Source: Bryopsis sp. KO-2023
Lineage: Eukaryota; Chlorophyta; Ulvophyceae; Bryopsidales; Bryopsidaceae
Length of the DNA stretch: 64,000 nt
Direction of reading: 5' to 3'
Assembly (NCBI GenBank): GCA_030272585.1
Contig: BSYQ01000014.1
Span: forward strand, 186,001 to 250,000
Both the position numbers and the translations under genes were made by a program. Positions 1 to 12,591 of the stretch are shown in pieces (positions within the stretch are counted from its first letter, which is position 1; each line of letters starts with the position of its first letter). Below the pieces are notes generated by a model, which did no database searches, was not told the DNA's origin, and saw only the letters and a list, made by a program, of their open reading frames with translations.

Positions 1-123
1 TATTTCTACTCCACGGGGTTTCATTCCCGTGCATGCGCGCGAGTAGAAAATATCACCGAGAAAATCGTCATACGACAGCACCTCCGATATCAACGCCGGG
101 TCAAAACCTTCCCGAATTTCCAT
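1..123 (-). CDS. 5' end of an unidentified protein-coding gene, cut by the window edge
   Basis: Reading leftwards from an ATG at 123-121 the frame is open for 41 codons to the window edge. The composition is ordinary coding sequence (MEIREGFDPALISEV..., then an aromatic/acidic stretch and a Cys) and contrasts with the homopolymer-rich sequence upstream of the ATG, which looks like 5' UTR. No domain can be recognised in so short a piece. The gene is transcribed leftwards, away from the plus-strand genes that follow. The main alternative is that this is an internal exon with a chance ATG near its edge. Confidence 0.5.
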   Translation of the reverse strand, partial: MEIREGFDPALISEVLSYDDFLGDIFYSRACTGMKPRGVEI

Positions 124-997
124 GTTTGTTTCTTTTTTGGTTAATTCGGCGCCAAGGGCAAGTCAGAAATGTCTGACTCGTCAACCTTGCGGAAGTTTTT
201 TTAACACGTCATCCTGTTTTTTTGTTTTTCCGTTGAAAAAAAAATGTAAAAATGAGAAGAAACCATATGGATGGGTTCGATCTCCTCTCCACAGGGGGGC
301 TGTCAACGAAATTCAGCCCCTTCAGAAAAAAAAATCTGTCTGTTTCAGTCAGACCTGTTAGTAGGCATGCCAACCTCGGACATTTTTTTTCCCAAATGTA
401 TTATAGGAAAACATATATATATTTTGTTTTCATGACTGACATGCCGTGTTCTGCAACAGAGAGGCAGGAAGGCTTTGGATTTAGGATCTCGTGGATCCCT
501 GGAGCTGCCATCCCTGAAAGAACTATCAAATGCTATTATCTTGCAGGTGTTTTTTTTTTCTTCTTTCTTTTGCGTTTCAAGAAGTCTTTTTCTATTTTGT
601 TGTTCATTTTTTTTCCCCCGAGGAATATGGCCATTCAAGCGCCACAGGTTTTTTTTTAGGACGATGCTTGCCATCCTTTCGTCTGTTTTCTTGGGTGTCT
701 TTCCATTGATTTGATCTGATCTGATTTTATTTATTTACTTTTTATTTATTTTCTGAGAGTTGAACATCGCATAAAAAAGAAAAGAAAAAATAGCTGCCTT
801 TTCATCTTGTTCTTCCAAGAATTTAAATTCGGTACAGGATGGCAGCATTTTATCATTCTGCCCATACACACAGAAAAACCCATGCAAATTCTTTTTTTTT
901 TAACTCATTTCTCTCAAATCATTCATTCATGTTTTCACATTGGCAGGTCTGTGAATTGATCTGGTTTCAATTTATTTGTTTGTTTTTTTTTCTCCAG

Positions 998-1105
998 GAA
1001 GGAGAAAGGAGTTGTGGCAAAAAGCGTGTCATCGAAAAGATCAAGCAGATGGGGTTGGTCGGCGCCGCCGCAGCCGGTGTTATAGCATTGGTTTTCAGAC
1101 ATTGA
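998..1105 (+). CDS. Terminal exon of an unidentified protein with a C-terminal hydrophobic tail
   Basis: A pyrimidine tract ending in CAG at 995-997 is followed by 35 codons in phase 0 and a TGA at 1103-1105. The peptide is basic (GERSCGKKRVIEKIKQ) and then hydrophobic (about MGLVGAAAAGVIALVF) with RH at the very end. That is the layout of a tail-anchored protein or a last membrane segment. Upstream exons are uncertain. A plausible coding stretch lies at 432-546 (ATG at 432, CAG/GTG donor at its end), but it ends in phase 1, so at least one more exon is needed to join it here and I could not find it. Function unknown. Confidence 0.4.
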   Translation, partial: EGERSCGKKRVIEKIKQMGLVGAAAAGVIALVFRH

Positions 1106-4100
1106 TTTTCCTTCTTTATTATACTCCTGCTTTTTTTTTTTGCTTTTTCTTGTGGCGGCGGTAGCGGGGGACTCGATTGTGGATCAGGGGTGAAAAAAAA
1201 AAAAGCAGCAAAAAAATTATCAGAAGAATATGTGTTTGTCGTAGCAAAAGGGAAAGGGAGGGGTGGGGAATCCGTAAAAAAAAAAAAAGTATCGGCTGAA
1301 GGAAAAAAAAAGAAAAAAAAACAGCCAGCAACTTGAGTTTACAATTTACTTTATCGATTGGGAGCATTTCTTTTTCCCCACCCCCTTTTTTTTTATAGGT
1401 GAAAAAAAAAGAAGCAAAAAAACGTGATGAGGTGAAAGAAAATGAATAACATGAATATGTCGGAAGGTCCTTTTTTTTATTGTATCGGGAAAACCCCTCA
1501 AAAAAAGTTAAAAAATTAAAAAAAAGTTAGGAAAAAAAAGGGAGAGGGGTTTGGGGTGTGTGTGTGCGTGTGGCACACTTTGTACAAATGTTGGAAATCA
1601 GAAAACGTTGAAAATCAGAAAATCAGCAAGTCCAAGAATAGTAGGGGCAGTTTTCAGGTTGGAATGTCTCCGCGTGTTTACTATTCAGAAAAAGCAGTAA
1701 TGGGGATTGAAGGGTGTGTGTTGGAAAAAAGTAAGGAAAAACAAAAACAAGGTAAAAAAAAAAAAAACTAGGCGTTTATGAATGATTGATGTTGTAAGCA
1801 TTCATCTGGAAAAAAAAGAGAAAAAAAAAGAAAAGAAAAAAAGGCGTTTATGAATGTTTGATGTTGTGAGCATTCATCTGGAAAAGGAAAACTAAAAAAA
1901 CTGCCCCACAGAAGATTTGAATGGATATTATTTTTCGGCAAGGAGACGAGCAAAAAAAAAAAAAGAAAAAGAAGAATGCTTGATTGCTCTTTCTACCCTT
2001 GGGGAAATTATTAGAAAAGAAAAACAAAAAAAAAAAAGAAAAGGGGAATATCCTTGAAAAAAAAAAAAAAAAAGAAAAGAAAAAAAAAATGCTTTTTGGG
2101 GGAAAAGAACCAACACATATATGGTGCAGTGGTTTTTCACCATTTTTTTTTTCGGTTTCTCCGGGATTCATTAAGGGGACGGTTGAAAATTCGATGTCAT
2201 TTTCACTTTTGGAAAAAAAAAAGAAACTTTTTTCAAGACTATTAGCCTCCGTTTGAGGCAAATTGTATGTGTGTGTGTGTGCATGAAGGGGGGTTTTGGG
2301 AGGGGGATATCCCATGTCAAGGAATTTGAATTAAGATCATTAAAAAAACCAAAAAAATGCCACAAAAAGAAAGAAAACAAGAAATGGTTTCAGGAGATTT
2401 GGCTAATATGCTGTGGTTGATTTGAACAAAAAAAAATGAAAAAATGGAAAAGAAATCTGGATAGGATATGCATAAATTGTCTGGAATCGAGGTGAAGAAT
2501 TGACTATTAGGGTTGTATTTCTTTGGGCTTTTTGCCCTCTTTTTTTTTCAGCATGTTTTTCTCAATATATTGTTTTGGTGGGGGGGGGGGGGGGGTTGCG
2601 AAAGGATTCGGGTGAAAGGTCTACTATACAGTAATTTGCTTTTTTTTTTTTTCAATCTTTTTGTTGTTTTCCTGTTGTGAGTGTGGTTTTTTTTGTTTTT
2701 TTTTGGGGGGGTATCTCTCCTCGGAAAAAAAAAAAAAAAAAACCTTCTTGCTGAAACAACAGAAAAGGACGGGGTGGGTGGGGCAGGGGTTACAGAAAAA
2801 AGTGAAAAAAAGAATATCAAGACGATTAAAAATGGGGTTTAAAAAAAAAGCCTGGATATTTCGTGAAGTGCATCCTTTGCTTCGGGCTTTTTTTGTTTTT
2901 TTTGGTTTATAAAATATATTAACCTGTGAATTGTCATTGCCAAAAGAAGGGGTTTGTTATTTAACACTCTGTCGGGATGCGTTGTTGTTTTTTTTGGATA
3001 TCAGCCAATCGGAAAAAATATATTTTCACGTGTCCTGTACAGATGTGTTTTTTCTTTTTATTTGATCCAATTTTTACTTCTTTTTTTTTTTGATCGTGTT
3101 TTTTCTTGATCTTTTTTTATAGTTTTGTTCAGCAATTATTGATTATTTTTTTTTTTTCGCCAGTGTTTGTCGGTTCGGACAAGAAAAAAAAAAAGGAAGA
3201 AAGAAAGAAAGAAAGAAAACGAAAAAAAGAGTGCTGTGGTGGGGGAAAGAAAGAAGGAAAAAAAAAAAGTCGAGGTGTTTTGGAAAGCATTATATAAAAT
3301 ATAGCATTTGGGATTTGAAGGGAAATCGGAAAAAAGAAAAGGACCGTAATAGAAAGAAAAAGTTTTTTTCTTTTTTTTTTTTCTTAACTTTGCCCCTTCC
3401 AAGGTGAATATGTGCTAGCATTTTTTTTCTTTTTTTTTTCTTAACTATTCTTTTTTTTTTCTTGAATCTACTGGAGAAAAAGCAGTTAGAAAAACATACA
3501 TTATTTGTTGATTTCAGTTTTTAGCAAAAAAAAAAAAGAACTCCGATTGGAATGTTCATTTATTTTTTTTTTTAACAAGAGGTGTGAAACCTTTTTTTTA
3601 GGAAAATGGAAGATGAAAATGAAAACAAGAGGAAAAAAAAATTAGGAACAGAAACTTTTTCAACTTTTTTCAAAAGAAAAAAAAAAAATGGGAAGGAAGG
3701 AAGGAAGGAAGGAAGCAGAAGAAAAAAAAAACTTTTCAACTTTTTTTAGAAAGAAAAACCTTCAGAAAAAAGAGAAAAAAAAGGAGAAGGCAAAACACAT
3801 ATTCGATTTGTGATAGGGGTTTGTTTTTATTGTTTTTTTTTTTGCCTTTTTTTTTAAGTTTCTATTTTTTGTTGGTTTGTGTTATTGGATGAATGGCAAT
3901 TTGAAAAAAAAAAGCCGAAGGGGGTGAAAAAGAGGGGGTGAAATATGGAGCAAGTAAAATTACGCAAGGAAAAAGAAAAGAAAAAATCGAAGTGTTTTTT
4001 TTTTTCACTTCAACAAGAGATAATCGAAACGATTTCTTTTGTTGTTGTTTTTTTCGGGTTTTTTTTTTGCAATGCTCCACTTTGTGTTAGGAAGGATGCG

Positions 4101-4440
4101 ATTGGACAGTTTTTTATTTTTTATCAATCCACTGTTGTGGGAGCAGATTACTAAACTCTCTTCGGTTATTAATTGGTGTAAATGTTTTCAGTGAGACACC
4201 CTGTGCCTATCAGGGAAAAAAAAATGAGTGTTGTGGATGTTTTTATTGAAACTTGAAACATCGATTTGGAAACTTGGATTCTGATTACAATGAATTGAGA
4301 GTCTCCCCCCCCCCCTGAAAAAAATGATAAAATAAATGAATTAAATAACAATAATAATAATATAAAAAAAAGCGATAGTAATGATAATTCTGAAAGGAAA
4401 CAGAAATAATAATACAGCAGACTCCGCTTAATCCAACACA
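1106..4440. other. Homopolymer-rich spacer or intron sequence, no gene seen
   Basis: The stretch is almost wholly runs of A, T and G on the plus strand, with C rare. Open frames here translate to Lys- or Phe-rich low-complexity peptides and are not credible genes. It includes a G-run at about 2580-2596 and a (GGAA)n microsatellite at 3691-3714. It could be downstream transcribed sequence of the gene ending at 1105, or a long intron. Confidence 0.6.
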
Positions 4441-5246
4441 CTCTGCGAGTTTTTTGTTTTAATATACGGCAGGTTTACAATACGAAGTCTGACATATCCT
4501 CTTTCCCAGACGCATTGGGACCAAACTTTAAATAACTCATCAATAATGGGCAGGCGAATCAACGGTTGTCAAAGAAACTCCAACTCAGAAAAGCTGCCCT
4601 GGATCAGCAGGCCCTGTTTCTAATTCGTTGCTACAGACATGAACCTTTGATGATCGGCATGACGACTTTTGCCAAAGGGGAATCCTCAGACGCTTTTTTT
4701 TTTTTCGCTTGTTTGCTTGCTGAAATTGCTTGCTGCTGTCTTCTTGGAATTCATGAAAGAAAACGTGAACCTCGATAGAAAAATATAATCGTATCTCCGA
4801 ACACTTTTTCAAGGGAAAAAAACGCAAAACACAAAAAAAAACGCCGCCGCCATCGGCGTTGTCTCGAAAAACGCCCTGCACTTTCCAACCGACACCCAAC
4901 GATTTCCTTTCCCTCTTATATTTTGAAAAGGAGATCTTTTTTTTTTACGTGTGCTGCCGGACAAACCGCACAAACACGCAGCGGTTCTCATTGCGTTTCG
5001 TCAAAAACGAATCTTTTGCTTTTTTTTCCGTATGGGATGACTTGGCGCGCATGCATCACGCAACCCTTCAAAAAGATACGATCCTGCCAACTGGAGATCT
5101 GTTGGCGGAAAAAAAAAAACAAAAAAAACACCGCAGTTCCAATCGGGTTCGCGCGCGCATACCTCTTGTGTGTGTTTTTTCCCCAAAAGCACCCCTTTTG
5201 TTTTTTTGGGTAAACTCCCACTTTTGATTTTCTCATATAATTCTCC
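4441..5246. other. Upstream region of the 5247 gene, higher complexity, no gene assigned
   Basis: Sequence complexity rises between about 4440 and 4800 and again after 4860, which suggests exon or promoter material. No frame gave a recognisable product or a convincing splice chain. The last ~390 bases lie directly upstream of the ATG at 5247 and probably contain its promoter and 5' UTR. No TATA box was seen. Confidence 0.4.
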
Positions 5247-5629
5247 ATGACCACCACCACCACCACTGCGCAACAACAAAAGAGAGCCGCGTTCGACTTC
5301 CAGTCGAAATCCAGCAACATGGATTTTTTTTCCCCGCGTTACGACGGGTCGAATGAAAACACCCCGACCCCCGTGCCCGTCCACCACCACTCCAGCAGAA
5401 GGCACTCTTACGCGCACGGCGAGATTCTGCCGAGCGAGGTCGAGAAAAAAACTCGGCGCGACGCGGTAGACGGGTCAACCCGACGAGCTCGCGCGAGCGT
5501 CGAATTCTTGCTGTGCGAAATTCTCGACGACATTGTGGTGAGTGCGGCGATGTGGGGGGGGGGGGGAACGGTTTTTTTTTTCCCATTTCGGGAAAAAAAT
5601 TCCACACACGGTTGAGGTTTTTTCTTTTT

Positions 5630-5660
<31 letters not shown>

Positions 5661-6515
5661 GTTCGGTCGTCATTCGTGATCGTTCGAAGAATTTTCTGGC
5701 TGAAAAAAAAAAGACAGTTGAAAGAGGTGTCAGGTTTTTTTTTTCGGTGGTTTAGCAATGGTTGGAGGAAATCGATCGAGCAGCTGTCCGCGGCTTTCGG
5801 TTTTTGGTCGATCGATACTGAATCATCGCCAACGCGCGCGGGTGGTGTTTTGCAGTTGAGGTTTTTTTGTTTTTTAAAGGGGGCTTTGTTTTGATGTGCA
5901 GAATCTCCCGATGGACGACGAGTCCAGCGACGAAGAGGAGCTGATTTCACCAGTTTCACAGGTATTTTTATTTATTTATTTTCGGACTCATGGTTGGGGT
6001 GCCCTTGGTCTGACTGATATTGCAGTTATGCATAGAAGCCCAGCATTACCAGAGAGCAAAAATTTGCCCCCAACCATACCCCCCCCAAAAAAAAATAAAA
6101 TAAAAAATAAAATAAAATAAAATAAAAAAATGAAGAACTGTGATGTATAGGACTGCAAATATTTTTGCTGGCTTCTGGAGACCTTTTCGCTGCGATCTGG
6201 TGGTTGAAATAGGAAGCCCAAATCTAGATGTACAAATGCATAGATTTTTTTCCCCTTCCCCTGGCGCAGTGAAGTTTCTTAAAACCTAAGCCCAGATTCT
6301 GGCCTGCTTTCAAATTCCACATCCATTTTTTTTTATTCATCAAGTTTTGGAAAAATGAGTGTTGTTTTGATTCCTGTTTTTTTTTTTGGCAGATTTCCGA
6401 AACCCCGAGCGAACTGAGTCCAGCACCAAGAAAAGGCAATTTCCGTCGATGGAGAAATCGAGCGGTTTTATGGGGTGCGACTGTTGGAGTGATTTGTTCA
6501 GCGGTACTGCGTTGA
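5247..6515 (+). CDS. Unidentified 157-aa tail-anchored-like protein, three exons
   Basis: Exons 5247-5537, 5902-5961 and 6393-6515 join in phase 0 at both junctions (GTG/gtgagt donor, tgcag/AAT; CAG/gtattt, ggcag/ATT) to give 157 aa. The N-terminus is Thr/Gln-rich (MTTTTTTAQQQKRAAF). The middle is charged, with a His/Ser patch and an acidic cluster in exon 2 (MDDESSDEEE). The C-terminus runs from basic residues (RRWRNR) into a ~17-residue hydrophobic segment ending in Leu-Arg. This suggests post-translational insertion of a single C-terminal anchor, facing the cytosol. No family was recognised. Intron 1 holds a T-run followed by 22 consecutive G. The frame-consistent splicing supports a real gene; the membrane topology is inference. 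Confidence 0.7.
5640..5661 (+). repeat. 22-base G homopolymer after a T-run, in intron 1 of the 5247 gene
   Basis: A run of about 16 T is followed by 22 consecutive G. The intron RNA would carry the G-run and could fold into a quadruplex. Length may be affected by sequencing or assembly error. Confidence 0.7.
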
Positions 6516-9500
6516 ATTAAAAAAAATTATAAATATATATCCCCCCCTCCAAAAAAAAAAAAGAAGGAAATTCGCTCATATGCCCTCATGTGTATACACC
6601 CTGTTCATTTTTTTATTTTTTTTTCAGCAATTTGTTTTGGTTTTTTTTTGGTCGTTTCGATTTTGCCTCGATGGAATATCTTCGTTTTTCGAACAGCAAA
6701 CTGGAAAGAAAAAAAAAGCTTTTGCTCTTTTTGAAAAAAAAAAAAGAAGAAAAATGGGTTAGGGTTACGGTTAGGGTGGGTAAGTGTAGGGATTTTGGGT
6801 TGGGTGGGTTTTTTTTTTTTAATTTTTGGGGAAGGAGGGTGAAAAGGGGGTTATTTTAAATTTTGGAAACAATTTTAACTTGGATCAGTGTACCAAGGGG
6901 AGAAGAAGAAAAAAAAAAGTACGAAGAAAAAAAGGTGAAAAAAAAATGATGAGAAGGGATGATGGCGGTGTTTTTTTTTTTCCTTTTGGTTTTGTTTTTT
7001 TTTAAATTGTAGACGTCCGTGTTTTTTTTTTTTTTTTCTTTCTTTTTTTTTTTTGAATATAAAGATTTATATATTTTTGATGAGGTGGCAGAAAATTACT
7101 GCTGGTGGAGCGAGGGCTCATCTGTTTTCTTTCTCGAAACTGAACTGAAGGAGGGGTGGTTGATGAGGGGGTATTTTGAAAAAAAAAGAGAAGGGAAAAA
7201 AAATCATGGGTGTTAGGGAAAAAAACACGATGGGGTGGGTTTTCCCACACCCATTTTAGTAATCAATTCGGTTCGATTTAAAAATAGATCGAGCAAATCA
7301 GAAAAACCACACGAAGCTGTTTTCTTCACTATTTTTCATTTGTGGTTTTTTTTGGGTGTTTTTTTCTAAATATTTTCTCGAGAGGATTTAAAAAAAAAAA
7401 ACACCACTTTAAATCAAACAATAGAAGGGGGGGCTTCTTCTGGCAAGGGGTAGGGTTTTATTTGAAAAAAAAAAGAAGAAAAAAAAAAACGCTGGCGGTT
7501 GTTGGGTTATATTTTGTGTTTTTCTTTTTGCTGTTTTTTATTTTTATTTTTAAACTGGCAAAAAGACTGTCGTTTTTTTTTATAGGAGATGGGCTTGTCG
7601 GAATAACGAGTTCATAACAAAGAAAAAAAAAGAAAAGCCCCCCCAAGGAAAAAAAAAGAGTGAAAAAAAAACGTAATGGACTAAGAAGTTATATAAACAT
7701 TTATTCTGCATAATGGATGGCGAAATTTATGGGGTCGGAGACTTTGTAGGTTTTCTTTTCTTTTCTTTGTTTTTGGTTTAAATATCAGCACTGCAGCAAT
7801 GTGATTAAGTGGGGGGAAAAGAAGGTGTAGGGGTTTGGCTTTTTATTAAAAAAAAAAGGTGTTTTGTTCAATATCATATACATATATATCAATGGTCAAT
7901 ATATATATATATATATATGTATATGAATATATGGATCGAATTAGATTCGTATATTTGAAATATATATATATGTATATTTGCTAAATATTATATTAAATAT
8001 ATGAATTTGTGGATTGAATCGGTTTCATATATTTTAATATATTTATATGATATATTGAAAGGATCGTTTGATTGGGTGGCTTTGGGTGCTGCTTGTTTTT
8101 TTTGCTAGTTCTATCTCAGCCTCGATCGAATGTGTTGTTGTTGTTGTTGTTTTTATTTTCTTTGGTTTTTTTTTTGGAAAAAGGGGGGTTTGGGTGGGGT
8201 GGGGAATTCTGTATTTCATCATCGCTACTGTGGGTTTTTTTTTAATCCCCAACTTTCGTGCATTTCTCTTTTCAGCATAAAAAGCCGTTTTTTTGTTTAT
8301 TTTTGTTTCAATCTGCTGGCTGTTTCATCCCGAACAAAAAAAAAGGATAAAAAAGGATTAAAACGAGACGTTCACCTTTTTTTTTTGGTAGGTTTTTGGT
8401 TGGCTTATAAATGTTTGTTTAAAAAAAACAAAAAAAACACGTATAAGTTAATCAAAGACTGGGGGATGGATATATGATGGGGAGTGAAACAAATTTATAC
8501 ATAACGTTTTTTCATTGGTATTTTTTTTTCGAGTGTTTTTTTCTGGAAAAAAAAATAGAGAGAGAAAAAAGAGGGAAATTAGAACTTGAAAAAAAGAGAA
8601 AAAGGTGGAAGATCTTTTACGCCATTCTTTTTCGTTTTGTTTTGGGTTTTTTTTTCCCTATCTTTGTATGATGGTTGGATTTTTAAACACGATGGTTTAA
8701 AAAAACCCCTCTTGTTGGAAAAAAAGAAACAGAAGCTGCAGAATTCTTGTCGGGATGGGTTTCGTTACAAAAAAAAAAAAAAAACTGGAGAAAGTGTCGA
8801 AAAAATTCATCGAAAAGATTTGGGGTGGGTGTGTGGATTTGTTTTTTTTTGCTGTGACTGTCTGGGTAGAATATGATGAAAAAGAGGGGGAGGGGTTGCG
8901 TGTTTTTTTGTTTGTTGTGTTTTTTTTTTTTTTTGGGGGGGGGAGTTGGATAGCTGTATAGATCGTATAAATAAGACTCTTTGTGAAAATATGTTGAATG
9001 CTTTGAAAAAAAGAAAAATGCTGATATGTGTGGGAGGGGCGGGCGTTGTTTGTTGTTTTTCGAATTTTTTTTCTGTGGTTGAAGAAAAAAATATATATTT
9101 CTCTGTATGTGTGTGTATATGTTTGCTCTCCCCCCCCCCCCCCTTTGTCAGGTTGGTTTGGTTTGGTTCGCCGAAATGTGTTGGTGGGTTTTTTTTTCAG
9201 GTTTGGAAGAAGAAAAGGGGAAAAAGAAAAGAGAGCTTTTAAGCTTGAAAGGAAAATTGGGGTGGTGAAGAAGGGGGGGGGTTTGCTGGAAAAGCGAGTT
9301 TTCTGCAGAAAGGATAATTTGATGGAAAAAGAATTTGGATGAAAAAATGCGTTTTTTCTGCAGAAGCACGCACACACACAGGTTTCTATATGTGTATGTA
9401 TATAGAGATGCATCTAGGGATGTTTCTTTTTTTTGTCTCCCTTATTTTGCATTTTTTTTAATATTTATTTTTGATTCTCTGTAAGGTCTACGAGGGCTGC

Positions 9501-10970
9501 TTTTTTTCTTTTTTTTTTGAGGGGGAGAGTTCGTATTTTGAAACCAACAGAGAGACGGTAAAAAAAAAAGAAAGAAAAAAAACTAGGAGGCATGATAATG
9601 ATTTAAAAAGAAAAAGAAACCAATAGTGCATATGACAGACTATAGAGCAATACTGAAGGGGGACAAAAAAAACTGTTTATTCTGTTGCACTCGAAAAGGG
9701 GAAAGGGAAAAAAAAAAAAGACGAAGGAAATCATCCAGGAAATTAGAGAAAAATCATCTGGTGTTTTTTACATCCCTCCCCCCCCCCCAAAAAAAAAAGA
9801 AGAAAAAATGCTTTGTTTTCTGGAGGTGGTGGTCCCTCCTTTATATTTACGTTAGCGCCCGAAAAGAAAAGAAAAGAAAAAGGTATTGCAAAAAGAAAAA
9901 GGGCCATAGTTGTATAGATATTCATTTTCGGATTTTTTTTCCACTCATGGGATGCTTGTTTCTTTATTTCTCGTTGTGCGATTTTTTTTTTGTTTTGAAA
10001 TTGAGGAAAAAAGAAACTGTACGGGAGCTCCATGATGGATGTTGAAACAGAAATTCTCTATTAAAAAGAAAAAGAGAGAGAGAATTGGTGTGAAAAATAT
10101 CGATTGACTGATGGATGTTTCAATTTGTATTTTTTTTATTTTTATTCTTGTCAGTCAGCCAGAATATCCCTAATCGGGGTTTTCGGAAAAATACATTCAT
10201 TTTTATAGAGGGAAAAAAAAATGTTGACGACTCTAGGGAGGATATTTTATCGAAAATCAATATTTTTGCGAAATCGAACAATTGCTGATTTGTTTTTTGT
10301 AAAAAGAATAGAACCATAGTTCATCCTATTTATTTATTGGGAATAAAATATTTGTGCTGCAATCCTGTATTAGAATAATTTTTTTCTTCCTCGCTGTAGT
10401 TGGTAGTTTTTTTCTGTTTTTTAGAAATAAAAGACAATAATAGGACAATAATAGAATCTAGGATTTTAGGAATAGTTTTTCTTTCGATTTGGAAATCCTG
10501 GCCAGGGTTTTTGAAAGGAAAAAAAAAAATGCTGAAGGTAATGAAAGGAACTATACTATGCTCATCAATGGAGAGAGAAAAAATATAATGGAAAAAAGGA
10601 GAGGATTGCACCTATAGCTGCATTATTTGGAAAATAGTTTTTTTTTTTTTTTAAAGGAGGATAGCTTTTATTTTTGGATATGGGATCAGTTACTCATTTC
10701 TTAAGGAAAGGCTTATTCTTGACACTATGTTGGATTTTTTTTTGCTCTGTTTTTTTGTTTTTTCCCGTGTTTGGGGTGGATTTTTTTTAATGTTTTAGGG
10801 TTTTTTTTTCTAGAGGTATTGGAAGGAGACAGGGGGGGGGGGGGGGGAGTAGAAAACAAAAAAAATTGTGTATAGGGAGCAAAAAGGATAGCTTTTAAAG
10901 GATGGAATGGACTATTTCGCTGAGATTCATGCATAGTATCAATTTGTGTCGTGTTCAATTGTAAAATAAT
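6516..10970. other. Long homopolymer-rich spacer, no gene seen
   Basis: The plus strand is rich in T, G and A runs and poor in C. Candidate frames are Phe/Lys/Gly low complexity. It contains a short telomere-like patch (6756-6780) and an AT-rich alternating tract (about 7870-8060). No splice chain or protein motif was found. Confidence 0.6.
7870..8060. repeat. AT-rich low-complexity tract with (TA)n
   Basis: Dense TATATA and ATATGAATAT motifs over about 190 bases, including an uninterrupted alternating AT stretch near 7900-7920. Confidence 0.7.
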
Positions 10971-10979
10971 ATTTTTCAG

Positions 10980-11165
10980 CGAAAGAAGAGAAAGTCAAGA
11001 AAATGTAGGTACCAACTTTTTTCATGCATCTTGTTGATTCTTTTGCTGGTGGTGATGAATTTCTGAAAAAAATAAAAGACAGATGTATGGCGCAGCAGGG
11101 CATTTTGGTGTATCTGTTGGTAAAACCCCCTTCCATTAACTAATTGGTTGGAGGATTTTTTTCTC
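10980..11165 (-). repeat. Reverse-oriented fragment of the repeat found in both 18.6-kb and 27.9-kb units
   Basis: The reverse complement matches 18640-18830 and, more patchily, 27930-28080 over about 180 bases. Shared are the tract before an AG acceptor and the following reading of K-x-I-T-x-S-K-R-I-N-K-M-H-E. Divergence is moderate (substitutions and small indels). It shows that part of the duplicated unit is a dispersed repeat, or that an older third copy lies here in inverse orientation. Confidence 0.75.
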
Positions 11166-12591
11166 TTTTTATGTTTGTTCTTTTTTCTTTCTCCAGCCAC
11201 ACCAGTTAATGCACACCATTAATTGTTTCTCCAAATTATGTTCAATTGCATTTTGGGATAGTGCTCTCGATCTGAAAAAATATCATGACGTCGCGCGCGC
11301 GGATGATCACCCACGTGGCCTTTATTTTCATGTATAAAAAAGAAAAAGAAAAAGCTTGGACAAGGGGTGTCTGTGAACGGAAAACATTTTTTGGGGGGAG
11401 GGGGTGCAATGTGGATAAGAAAATTGTGTTTCCATCAAAGCATCGCCAGTGGGGGTTGGTTCTGAACAGTTCTGGGGTTCCTGATGTCTACCTCTTTCAA
11501 AAACAGTATGATCTAATTCGTGACCTGGGACGGTGTCTTGACCATTGAGAAAATCGTATGGTCTCCACAAAATGTGCTGGTTAGGGAAAGTGAGGTTTTT
11601 CTCGCACGACTGGTGCCTTTCGTCAATCCTTACAGAAACAGCGTGAATGGAAGGTACTATTTAGTAGTTCTTGTCTTTCTTAGGGAAATTTGGCGTTCGT
11701 GGAAGGTTGGTTGCACGAACATCCCGATACTGTTCCTCACGAACACGTGACATTCTTGCAACGAATTTGACCACCGTTTCTGTCAAGGACACCCACAAAA
11801 GCGTCGCATGATTTGGATCGGACTACGCGACCAGAGTTTCGCACCAGCCAGCCAAACCCATTGACCGAACAAATTCTTTGACCCTGTTGCGCTGCGGTTT
11901 CCTTCAGAGCTCCCACACTTTTTCTCTGGTCTCGCTTATTTCGACCTGAGTTTCTTCTCAACAGATTCAAAGCATGTCTGGATGGGTGGTGTTCCGTTTT
12001 TCCCCGCACCCTCTCCGCAACGGGACCTTTTTTGCAATACCATCGTTCGCTCGACAAGTGACGCCCCTGAAACCACCACAGGGAGGAAGAAACAGCCAAA
12101 AATGAGTTACTGTTTATGTTTTTCTTTCTGGCGTGCAACTGAATTTGAATACAATCATGAACGGACAAGGGACTTCAGGAATGCTTCCAGAAATATCCGG
12201 AAGAGAAAGGTCAGATGGTAGGGTCCGGGGGAATCGTGGTCCGGGCGCAATTCAAGTATGACTTTAAAAAATCCCTTTCCTTTCCACAACACCAAGCGAG
12301 TTGTTCGACCATCAAGCGACAGACAAGCGACATGCGATCGGTGCATCCAAGTTTCGTGCGTTGACCGCCAAGATTCAGTGTTTTTGTGGAAGTTATGGAC
12401 CTGTGTTTGACACAAAAAGGAACTCAGCCCTAGCTTCAGTCCGACTGTTTGAACAGGGCAGTTGTCCCGTTCACAATGTGGGAAACCAAATGTGATTGAG
12501 GTACAGTTATGGCCTCTTCTTGCTTCACGAAGAAGAAACAGAAATCTGAGAAAGCGACCAATCTTGATACCAAGTCAATGATCAATCAAGC
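11166..12591. other. Unassigned moderately complex sequence
   Basis: Base composition is more even than in the preceding spacer, and several short frames are open on both strands (for example an 87-codon plus frame from 11285 and a 143-codon minus frame at 11737-12168). None shows a recognisable motif or a convincing splice pattern. It may contain 5' exons of the 12592 gene model or decayed transposon sequence. Confidence 0.35.

Noticed and set aside
8697..9413. 238-codon minus-strand open frame
   Set aside because: Low-complexity Lys/Thr/Phe translation of homopolymer tracts with no motif or splice context.
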